64,000 bases of DNA from positions 193,573 through 257,572 of the forward strand of contig AOLX01000027.1 of the NCBI GenBank assembly GCA_000336895.1, in the 5' to 3' direction. The position numbers and the translations under genes were made by a program. The notes beneath the pieces are model-generated. The model saw nothing but the letters and a program-made list of their open reading frames with translations. It was not told the DNA's origin and made no database searches. The first letter of the stretch is position 1. Every line of letters starts with the position of its first letter. Of this stretch, positions 25,391 to 30,619 are shown one piece after another. The stretch comes from Haloarcula argentinensis DSM 12282 (GTDB lineage: Archaea > Halobacteriota > Halobacteria > Halobacteriales > Haloarculaceae).

Positions 25391-25467
25391 GGGACACCGG
25401 AAAATCGGCGGTGGGTAAACCGCAATTCCTGACAAGAGGAAGTAACCCACCGCCTCGACGGTGTCCC
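25391..25467 (-). ncRNA. Candidate Y RNA 4, minimal stem form
   Basis: 77 nt. Nine-bp closing helix GGGACACCG/CGGTGTCCC, internal loop TCGA opposite GATTTTC, nine-bp second helix GGCGGTGGG/CCCACCGCC, then TTACTTC inside the loop and a small hairpin TTCCT/AGGAA. It has no tRNA-like module, so it shows the conserved core by itself, which resembles the stem-and-loop organisation of short Y RNAs. Its 5' end is 5 nt from the 3' end of tRNA-Thr. Confidence 0.7.
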
Positions 25468-25471
25468 GAAA

Positions 25472-25542
25472 GCCTGCACCAGGATTCGAACCTGGACCGC
25501 GTCATTACCACGGACGCGGGCTGCCGATTACGCTACACAGGC
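25472..25542 (-). tRNA. tRNA-Thr(GGT)
   Basis: Acceptor GCCTGTG/TGCAGGC with two wobble pairs, T-arm CCAGG-TTCGAAT-CCTGG and anticodon loop GTGGTAA with anticodon GGT. Pair 31-39 is a C-U mismatch and the D-stem is short, so folding may be weaker than normal. Confidence 0.78.
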
Positions 25543-25546
25543 CAAG

Positions 25547-25617
25547 GCCGGGTGCGAGACTCGAACTCGCTGCTCGTCCGTCACAGGGCCGAAGGTTACC
25601 AGATACCCCAACCCGGC
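25547..25617 (-). tRNA. tRNA-His(GTG)-like
   Basis: Acceptor GCCGGGT/ACCCGGC, T-arm GCGAG-TTCGAGT-CTCGC, anticodon loop CTGTGAC with GTG. The anticodon stem has one G-A mismatch. Identity rests on the anticodon only. Confidence 0.75.
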
Positions 25618-25646
25618 CACGGTGTGCCCGCTTGATGCGAGCGCAT

Positions 25647-25769
25647 GGAACGACCAGGTCTCGAACCCGGATACCCTGGCTCTTCAGGCCGGTGTCCTGC
25701 CGAGCGTAGCGAGGCAGGGCTCGTCAGAGCACAGCTCTGAGGGTGCGCTCCCGATTGCGCTATCGTTCC
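25647..25769 (-). tRNA. tRNA-Phe(GAA) interrupted by 51 nt
   Basis: Acceptor GGAACGA/TCGTTCC, D-arm GCGC-AATCGGGA-GCGC, anticodon arm CCGGC-CTGAAGA-GCCAG and T-arm CCGGG-TTCGAGA-CCTGG are all present. Between D-arm and anticodon arm (positions 26/27) lie 51 extra nt, 25693-25743, made of two hairpins: TCAGAGC/GCTCTGA and CCTGCC/GGCAGG. Archaeal introns usually sit at 37/38, so this is either a non-canonical intron or a palindromic insertion that breaks the gene. Confidence 0.72.
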
Positions 25770-25805
25770 GATGTCGAATCGCAAGCTGAGGAAAATACCG
25801 TAGCA

Positions 25806-26627
25806 TCACGCGCGGACTTTCCGCATCCAGTTATCCAACGCTTCCCGGTAACCGCTCTTGTCGGGCGTCGGGAACTCACCGATGGCGTTGAACTGCCCGG
25901 TAATCGCATCCCGAGCCCGCTCTTCCAAGCCGTTCGGAACGGTCGCCGAGTTGCCGGTGCGCTTGTGCGCGACGAGGTCCTCGACGAGCTCAGGGTCGCC
26001 GCCATCGACAGCACCGGCGAGTTCGAAGATATCGGCCTCGATGTCCTCATACTCGACGACATACTGCGCGCCGAGCAGCCCACGGTAGACGTAGAGGAAC
26101 TTCTTCGCTCGCGGATCGTACCCCTCGGCTTTCTCCGGGTCGAGATGCTTGTAATAGTTGGACTTCGCCATGCCGAGGTACGCGTGCGGGACATTCATCG
26201 GGAGGAACTCCCGGATGAGGTCCTGCAGGGCGTCCATCTCCAGCGGCATCCCGTTCATGACCGTCGGGGCTTCGAAGACCAGCTCGACGATGTTGTAGTT
26301 CGCCGACTGGAGGAGCTGTGCGAACTTCTTCAGTTCGTAGCTCCGCAGGTCAACCTCTGCGTACTCCTCGAACCCTTCAGTCGTGCCGTCCATGTTGACG
26401 GTAACCTCTTCAGCCGGAGTATCAAGGTACGCGTACGCCTCCGCCGGAGTCATGTGGAGACCACGGACATCGATATCGCTGTCCGTGCTGTCGAACCCGT
26501 AGATATGGCTCCCGGTGATGGCGTAGAACCGTGGTCGGTTTTCCGAACCCCGGGTGGCGACGGCGGCTTCGATGAAGTCTCTGATGTCTTCCGCACCGTA
26601 CTCCAGATCAAGCTGTTCGATAGTCAT
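25806..26627 (-). CDS. Predicted nucleotidyltransferase (PF10127, DNA polymerase beta superfamily)
   Basis: 273 residues. TGSHIYGFDSTDSDIDVRG (residues 38-55) is the catalytic GS...DxD motif of pol-beta-fold nucleotidyltransferases; the pattern with a YG and VRG extension is that of the YcgL-type family. The C-terminal part (AKKFLYVYRGLLGAQYVVEYEDI) is helical. The family is poorly characterised. Its place inside the tRNA array, on the same strand, upstream of Y-like RNAs and Ro60, suggests that it modifies or repairs RNA ends; this is inference. Confidence 0.82.
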   Translation of the reverse strand: MTIEQLDLEYGAEDIRDFIEAAVATRGSENRPRFYAITGSHIYGFDSTDSDIDVRGLHMTPAEAYAYLDTPAEEVTVNMDGTTEGFEEYAEVDLRSYELKKFAQLLQSANYNIVELVFEAPTVMNGMPLEMDALQDLIREFLPMNVPHAYLGMAKSNYYKHLDPEKAEGYDPRAKKFLYVYRGLLGAQYVVEYEDIEADIFELAGAVDGGDPELVEDLVAHKRTGNSATVPNGLEERARDAITGQFNAIGEFPTPDKSGYREALDNWMRKVRA

Positions 26628-26690
26628 TGCTTGCTACCTCGTGTTCGTGCGTCGTAGTTGGTTCCTCGGGTCGCAGCAGCGCCCGATAGT

Positions 26691-26765
26691 GCTCCCGAGG
26701 GGAATCGAACCCCTGACCTCTACCTTGAAAGGGTAGCATCCCTCGCCAGCGGGGACTCCGAGAGC
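26691..26765 (-). tRNA. tRNA-Glu(TTC)
   Basis: Acceptor GCTCTCG/CGGGAGC, anticodon arm CTACC-CTTTCAA-GGTAG, T-arm AGGGG-TTCGATT-CCCCT. Its D-arm segment is almost identical to that of tRNA-Gln at 28509-28581. Confidence 0.9.
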
Positions 26766-26770
26766 GCAAA

Positions 26771-26843
26771 GCCACGAGTCGGATTCGAACCGACGAGAAC
26801 CCGCTTTGCAGGCGGGTGCGTTAGACCGCTCTGCCACCGTGGC
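26771..26843 (-). tRNA. tRNA-Cys(GCA)
   Basis: Acceptor GCCACGG/TCGTGGC, anticodon arm CCCGC-CTGCAAA-GCGGG, T-arm GTCGG-TTCGAAT-CCGAC. Confidence 0.92.
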
Positions 26844-26883
26844 ACGAAGACAGGGCGGTAAAGTGGGGGAGTGCAAGCCCCAC

Positions 26884-26956
26884 GCCGGGCCAAGGAGTCG
26901 AACCTCGCACAACTCGGGTAACAGCCGAGTTCCCACACCACGCGGGACCGCCCGGC
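26884..26956 (-). tRNA. tRNA-Asn(GTT)
   Basis: Acceptor GCCGGGC/GCCCGGC, D-arm TCCC...GGGA, anticodon arm CTCGG-CTGTTAC-CCGAG, T-arm CGAGG-TTCGACT-CCTTG. Confidence 0.92.
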
Positions 26957-27036
26957 AGACGGGCCCGACGAGAGTGAGCAAACGCTGTGTGTTTGCGAAC
27001 TACGCCGGGGAGGCGGAATCACAGCGCGATTCCAAC

Positions 27037-27109
27037 GGGCCCGACGGGATTTGAACCCGCTATCTGCCGATTAAAAGTCGGCTGCCTGTATCTCATAGGC
27101 TCCGGGCCC
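27037..27109 (-). tRNA. tRNA-Lys(TTT)
   Basis: Perfect acceptor GGGCCCG/CGGGCCC, anticodon arm GCCGA-CTTTTAA-TCGGC, T-arm GCGGG-TTCAAAT-CCCGT. The D-loop ATGAGATAC lacks the usual G18-G19 pair, which is odd for a tRNA that docks D- and T-loops. Confidence 0.85.
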
Positions 27110-27114
27110 ACAGT

Positions 27115-27186
27115 GTATCGACCCGGATTCGAACCGGGGGCTCGGCCGTGAGAGGGCCGTGAGTTTGGCCGCTACTCCACTGGAGC
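27115..27186 (-). tRNA. tRNA-Glu(CTC)-like with unpaired acceptor ends
   Basis: D-arm GAGT...ACTC, anticodon arm CGGCC-CTCTCAC-GGCCG and T-arm CCCGG-TTCGAAT-CCGGG are good. The acceptor strands, GCTCCAG and TCGATAC, do not pair. It is either a pseudogene, or its 3' strand is replaced or repaired after transcription. Confidence 0.6.
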
Positions 27187-27243
27187 AGGTGTCCTCGCCC
27201 GTGCGGGGTCATCAGAAATGCCAGTCGGCGCGGTGCGCCGAAT

Positions 27244-27315
27244 CTTCCCGACACGAGTCGAACGTGCGTCTCCGCCTCTACGGGGCGGCGTCGTGGGCCA
27301 CTGGACCACAGGAAG
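27244..27315 (-). tRNA. tRNA-Tyr(GTA)
   Basis: Acceptor CTTCCTG/CGGGAAG has the C1-G72 pair that identifies archaeal tRNA-Tyr. Anticodon arm CCGCC-CCGTAGA-GGCGG has C33 in place of the near-universal T33. T-arm GCACG-TTCGACT-CGTGT. Confidence 0.8.
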
Positions 27316-27321
27316 CTAATG

Positions 27322-27393
27322 GACACCCCCGGGACTCGAACCCGGAGCCTCCCGCTTGCGAAGCGGACGCTCTGCCAATTGAGCTAGGGGCCC
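27322..27393 (-). tRNA. tRNA-Ala(CGC)-like with mismatched acceptor
   Basis: D-arm GCTC-AATTGGCA-GAGC, anticodon arm TCCGC-TTCGCAA-GCGGG and T-arm CCGGG-TTCGAGT-CCCGG are sound. The acceptor GGGCCCC against GGGTGTC has a G-G and a C-T mismatch, so the G3-U70 identity pair of tRNA-Ala is not visible. Confidence 0.65.
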
Positions 27394-27417
27394 GCAAGTA
27401 GGGGCGCAACTGCGATT

Positions 27418-27489
27418 GCGGGAGCACGATTCGAACGTGGGTCTGCTGGTCATGAGCCAGCCGGGATCGGCCAGTCTACCCAATCCCGC
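27418..27489 (-). tRNA. tRNA with CAT anticodon (elongator Met or Ile2), no intron
   Basis: Acceptor GCGGGAT/CTCCCGC with one mismatch at the last pair, anticodon arm GCTGG-CTCATGA-CCAGC, T-arm around CACG-TTCGAAT-CGTG. The anticodon stem lacks the three G-C pairs of initiators. No intron, although haloarchaeal elongator tRNA-Met genes usually have one. Confidence 0.8.
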
Positions 27490-27494
27490 AGAGT

Positions 27495-27575
27495 GTCGCC
27501 GCGAGGATTCGAACCTCGGCAGGACCTACGCCGGCGGTTCTGAGCCGCCTCCCGTTGCCACTTGGGTACGGCGAC
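27495..27575 (-). tRNA. tRNA-Leu(CAG)
   Basis: Acceptor GTCGCCG/CGGCGAC, anticodon arm GGCGG-CTCAGAA-CCGCC, long variable arm, T-arm CGAGG-TTCGAAT-CCTCG. Confidence 0.92.
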
Positions 27576-27608
27576 GCACATTGCAAGAGCCAGCGCCGTA
27601 TCCGGCAT

Positions 27609-27689
27609 GTCGCCAGCAGGATTCGAACCTGCGATAGTCTGCACACACGGCCCTCAACCGTGCCCCGTTGACCACTTGGGTATGGCGAC
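27609..27689 (-). tRNA. tRNA-Leu(GAG)
   Basis: Acceptor GTCGCCA/TGGCGAC, anticodon arm CACGG-TTGAGGG-CCGTG, long variable arm, T-arm GCAGG-TTCGAAT-CCTGC. Its first 30 nt match the Leu(CAG) neighbour almost completely, indicating local duplication. Confidence 0.9.
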
Positions 27690-27693
27690 GCAT

Positions 27694-27774
27694 TCCGCGG
27701 GAGGGATTCGAACCCTCGAAAATCTACTCAGCAGGTCTTAAGCCCGCCGCCGTCGACCGCTTGGCTACCGCGGA
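27694..27774 (-). tRNA. tRNA-Leu(TAA)
   Basis: Acceptor TCCGCGG/CCGCGGA, anticodon arm GCGGG-CTTAAGA-CCTGC, long variable arm, T-arm GAGGG-TTCGAAT-CCCTC. Third Leu tRNA in a row. Confidence 0.92.
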
Positions 27775-27777
27775 AAT

Positions 27778-27847
27778 GGATTCGGACCGAATCGAACAGC
27801 CATCTCCCGTTCTGGAGGCGGGCGTCGTTCCGTTGGACCACGAATCC
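27778..27847 (-). tRNA. tRNA-Trp(CCA), intronless
   Basis: Acceptor GGATTCG/CGAATCC, anticodon loop CTCCAGA with CCA, T-arm GGCTG-TTCGATT-CGGTC. Chromosomal haloarchaeal tRNA-Trp genes carry an intron of about 100 nt in the anticodon loop; none is present here. One mismatch at the base of the anticodon loop. Confidence 0.82.
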
Positions 27848-27851
27848 TCAC

Positions 27852-27936
27852 GGCGGGAGGGAGATTTGAACACCCGTGCCCTCGCGGGCACCGTGGTTCC
27901 AGCACGGCCCCTTGGCCAGACTAGGGAAATCCCGCC
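27852..27936 (-). tRNA. tRNA-Ser(GGA)
   Basis: Acceptor GGCGGGA/TCCCGCC, anticodon arm CCGTG-CTGGAAC-CACGG, long variable arm, T-arm GGGTG-TTCAAAT-CTCCC with one T-T mismatch. Confidence 0.88.
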
Positions 27937-27939
27937 AAC

Positions 27940-28020
27940 GGTGAGACGGAGAGTCGAACTCCGAAGCCTCTCGGCTCTCGATTTCAAATCGAGCGCAGTC
28001 ACCTGTCTGCCTGTCTCACC
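27940..28020 (-). tRNA. tRNA-Ser(TGA)
   Basis: Acceptor GGTGAGA/TCTCACC, anticodon arm CTCGA-TTTGAAA-TCGAG, long variable arm, T-arm CGGAG-TTCGACT-CTCCG. Confidence 0.9.
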
Positions 28021-28060
28021 ACGAGAAGTGTGATATCTTGGCCCTGTTCGCTACAGGACA

Positions 28061-28143
28061 CCGCGACCCGGATTTGAACCGGGGAATCCCTTGCAGGAGA
28101 CCTCCGTAGCAGGGAGGCGTCCGACTAGGCTAGACCATCGCGG
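28061..28143 (-). tRNA. tRNA-Ser(GCT)
   Basis: Acceptor CCGCGAT/GTCGCGG, anticodon arm CCTCC-CTGCTAC-GGAGG, long variable arm, T-arm CCCGG-TTCAAAT-CCGGG. The first pair is C-G, not the G-C usual in tRNA-Ser. Confidence 0.88.
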
Positions 28144-28148
28144 CACAT

Positions 28149-28220
28149 GGGTCGACAAGGATTCGAACCTTGGTCTCGTGCGCCCAAGGCACGGATCTTC
28201 GACCGCTGGACCATCGACCC
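28149..28220 (-). tRNA. tRNA-Pro(TGG)
   Basis: Acceptor GGGTCGA/TCGACCC, anticodon arm CGTGC-CTTGGGC-GCACG, T-arm CAAGG-TTCGAAT-CCTTG. Confidence 0.92.
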
Positions 28221-28422
28221 GAAAGTAGTTCTATGTCTATTCCTCTGTGGGTGCGAGAACGACAGCGACCGCGCTCTCGTCCTCGCGCGGGCGTGCTTCG
28301 ACTGTCACTGCAGTCTCGAATGCCACACCGGACCGTGCAGGTTGCAGACCCTTCCGGGCCCGTCGCCGCCGAAACGAACTTCGATGACGGCTGCCTGCCT
28401 CGATGGGCATCCGACCGTGTAC
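28221..28422. other. Structured spacer between tRNA-Pro and tRNA-Asp
   Basis: At 202 nt this is by far the longest gap inside the RNA array apart from the protein genes. It contains two imperfect hairpins, GCGAG.ACGA/TCGT.CTCGC (about 28254-28286) and TTCGA..ACTG/CAGTCGAA (about 28295-28319 read on the minus strand). No reading frame or tRNA fits. It could be another small RNA. Confidence 0.35.
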
Positions 28423-28494
28423 GCCGACGCCGGGATTTGAACCCGAATCTCAGCCGTGACAGGGCCGTATGCTTCCGAGTTACACCACGTCGGC
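28423..28494 (-). tRNA. tRNA-Asp(GTC)
   Basis: Acceptor GCCGACG/CGTCGGC, anticodon loop CTGTCAC with GTC, T-arm CGGG-TTCAAAT-CCCG. Confidence 0.9.
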
Positions 28495-28508
28495 ACGCGA
28501 CGGCCATC

Positions 28509-28581
28509 GCCCCGGGGAGAATCGAACTCCCGACCTCGGGATCCAAAGTCCCGCGTCCCTCGCCAGCGGGGACTCCGGGGC
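28509..28581 (-). tRNA. tRNA-Gln(TTG), intronless
   Basis: Acceptor GCCCCGG/CCGGGGC, anticodon arm CGGGA-CTTTGGA-TCCCG, T-arm GGGAG-TTCGATT-CTCCC. The corresponding Haloferax gene has a short intron; this copy has none. First tRNA of the array in the direction of transcription. Confidence 0.9.
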
Positions 28582-29127
28582 TGCACAGCGCCGCCGCTAT
28601 TTGTGGATATAGCGTGCTTGTGACTGCACTGTGGTCGGCCCACAGCGGTCACACGTCCGCACCGCTATCGGGTGCGAACTGAATCAATGTGCCGCGAGCA
28701 ACACCCGACGATCGCGCCCGAGACGGACGACACTGTCGAGCTGGAGCAAGCGGCAGGCCCGTGTTCCCCGGCCCCGAGCGGGTAGTCCGCGTGAGGGGCC
28801 GCGTTATACGGGCGGAGTCATCCGGACACCGCCGGACGGAATCGCATCGAGTTGCTCAACGCGATAGTCCATCCAGGAATTACTGTCCGGTTCCACACGC
28901 TGACCGCGTAGTAAACACGGGCCACCCGCGGCTATCGACAGGAAAGCGGGCCGCGGAGTGGGTTTAGCAGTCAGCATGTCGAAGCACCTCGTCTGTGAGT
29001 CTAATTATTTCTCATGGCCCGGGGTGTATTAATTCTGAGCGAGGTGTGTTATGCATAGGCATGGTCGTGGGCCTTAGGACCCCTCACCTCGAAAAATGGG
29101 TAACGAAACTGGACGTAGGAGACGAAT
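28582..29127. other. Region upstream of the tRNA array, no gene assigned
   Basis: 546 bp. The part from 28582 to 28960 is GC-rich, and I cannot assign an ORF or known RNA to it. The part from 28990 to 29060 is AT-rich (ATAATTA on the minus strand near 29005, ATTAATT near 29030) and probably holds the divergent promoters of the array and of the gene at 29128. Confidence 0.4.
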
Positions 29128-29388
29128 ATGAGCGACTCAAGCATCCCTGACAAACTCGATGCGAAGCATGACCGCAACCGACAGCAGCGCATTGAGGGTA
29201 TCAAGCGATGGGTCGAGTATATCAAATCAGAACCGCCGGAGAAGTGGGGCCCACAACAGAACGCGGTGGTCAACGACCAACTGGAAGCCGCCCAAAGCGT
29301 CGGAACCTCTGCAGCACATCAGCAACAGGTCAAGGACCTCGCTGCGGACATTATCGAAGCACGGGATAACTCAAATAAAGAGTCGTAA
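29128..29388 (+). CDS. Small hydrophilic protein, unknown
   Basis: 86 residues, highly charged, predicted all-helical: KLDAKHDRNRQQRIEGIKRWVEYIKSEPPEKWGPQQNAVVNDQLEAAQ. Family not recognised. It lies within the island on the opposite strand from the tRNA array and might be a DNA- or RNA-associated cargo protein. Confidence 0.5.
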   Translation: MSDSSIPDKLDAKHDRNRQQRIEGIKRWVEYIKSEPPEKWGPQQNAVVNDQLEAAQSVGTSAAHQQQVKDLAADIIEARDNSNKES

Positions 29389-29467
29389 CTATTGTCAGGA
29401 GTCATAACTCGTAGCCGCGTGCGGACGACGACACTCAAATGACACTTCCCCACAGCGAGTATACACA

Positions 29468-29941
29468 ATGCCATATTGTACGGACTGCGGGAACGAGGTC
29501 AGAGACGGACATTCCTATTGTCGCCAGTGTGGTACTCAACTCACAGAGGGCCAAAATTCAGGACCAGCCCCGACAGCCGGAGCTCCCGAAGTCGGCTTCT
29601 TGTCACACGAATCCATGGAGTATCTCAAAGGGGCACTCGAGGGAGGGACTGACGAAGAACATCCGGGTCATGCGTCGCTGATGCGCGACGTTGCCGCTGC
29701 GTTTCAGGATTTCGCTGTAATCGGCAAACTGGATGAATTGAATCTACTTGCGATACTGGCTTCTGGGGTGCAGAGTGAGACATACAACGAGACAGAAACC
29801 GAACTGATGCTTCTCGGTTTCTTTCGGACGATCCGTCTCTACGACGAGAGTTTTGGAACGGACTGGGAGGACGAACTCCTGGATCAACTCACACGCGCAA
29901 TTGATCAGGCCAAAGCTAATCTCGAAGATGAGAATCCATGA
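29468..29941 (+). CDS. Zinc-ribbon protein
   Basis: 157 residues. An N-terminal zinc ribbon of two CxxC knuckles (CTDCGNEVRDGHSYCRQCG, residues 4-22) is followed by a proline/glycine linker and an acidic helical domain of about 110 residues (LMRDVAAAFQDFAVIGKLDEL...) of unknown type. Proteins of this layout are frequent on haloarchaeal mobile elements and in accessory regions. No enzymatic motif. Confidence 0.65.
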   Translation: MPYCTDCGNEVRDGHSYCRQCGTQLTEGQNSGPAPTAGAPEVGFLSHESMEYLKGALEGGTDEEHPGHASLMRDVAAAFQDFAVIGKLDELNLLAILASGVQSETYNETETELMLLGFFRTIRLYDESFGTDWEDELLDQLTRAIDQAKANLEDENP

Positions 29942-30114
29942 CACATGACATTATACCACAAGCTATTTGCCGCTGTTCTGTCATCTAAATCTTAGCGAAC
30001 CGCAAGACGCCGCCGGCCCCGTTCCGCAGCGTAACGAAATCAAATCGGCTGGAGGGGATGTGGTTTATAAACGTCGTACTGCCGTCTGCCAAATGTAGTC
30101 CGTCACAAAACGGG

Positions 30115-30129
30115 ACGGGCGCTGAGGGA
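30115..30129. repeat. Direct repeat at the tRNA-Arg 3' end (att-like, right)
   Basis: ACGGGCGCTGAGGGA covers the acceptor end of the tRNA-Arg gene and recurs at 21757-21771. The tRNA is intact at this copy, as expected if an element integrated here and rebuilt the tRNA end. Confidence 0.65.
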
Positions 30130-30190
30130 TTTGAACCCCCGACGGTTTGGTCCGAAGCCAAGCACTCTGTCCAAGCTGAGCTAAGCGCCC
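30117..30190 (-). tRNA. tRNA-Arg(TCG), chromosomal type
   Basis: Perfect acceptor GGGCGCT/AGCGCCC, D-arm GCTC...GAGT, anticodon loop CTTCGGA with TCG and T-arm GGGGG-TTCAAAT-CCCTC (one mismatch). It stands 1.5 kb from the array and its 3' end is the presumed integration target. Confidence 0.9.
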
Positions 30191-30264
30191 TACGTACAAT
30201 GGTATGATGGTGTTATGGTTTAAACCAACCGGTTCCGCCGCGCCATGGGACCGCAGTCACGTGA

Positions 30265-30540
30265 TTACTCCGAGACCGCTTCAGCTGTGTCAGAATCAGT
30301 GTCAGCGGCGACCTCGGCCACGACCGCCTCTGTGTCGACGCCTCGTTCTTCGGCGAGTGCCTCGATGAGCGCGCGCTGTTCGGCCAGTTCCTGCTCCATT
30401 CCGTCGACGCGGGTGTTTGTCTCGTCGACAGTACTTCGCAGGTCCTCAAGTTGTGTCTTCAGCTCGTTGACCTTCTTGTAGAGGTCCTCGGCGATGTCGG
30501 CAACCTTCTGTATCTTTTTCGCGGTGGAACCCAGTCCCAT
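30265..30540 (-). CDS. DUF5798-like coiled-coil protein
   Basis: 91 residues from MGLGSTAKKIQ. AKKIQKVADIAEDLYKKVNELKTQLEDLRSTVDETNTRVDGMEQELAEQRALIEAL forms a long heptad coiled coil, followed by an acidic tail. This matches a small family conserved in haloarchaea; function unknown. Confidence 0.75.
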   Translation of the reverse strand: MGLGSTAKKIQKVADIAEDLYKKVNELKTQLEDLRSTVDETNTRVDGMEQELAEQRALIEALAEERGVDTEAVVAEVAADTDSDTAEAVSE

Positions 30541-30619
30541 AGCCACGGCTACGGTGAGCCGACATTTCCTCGTTTCGCTCGAACGTCGCTGTTAAGACGC
30601 CGCCGGACCGAGCGACGAT

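Noticed and set aside
24872..28581. CRISPR-like array because of many similar TTCGAA-containing units
   Set aside because: The repeated units are T-arms of separate tRNA genes with different acceptor stems and anticodons; there is no constant repeat or spacer length.
28582..28960. RNase P RNA as explanation of the structured region before the array
   Set aside because: The conserved GAGGAAAGTCC-type core and other P RNA signatures are not found on either strand.
21757..30129. Integrase or transposase gene in the tRNA island
   Set aside because: No frame has a recognisable tyrosine-recombinase, DDE or TnpB motif, so no mobility gene is annotated.
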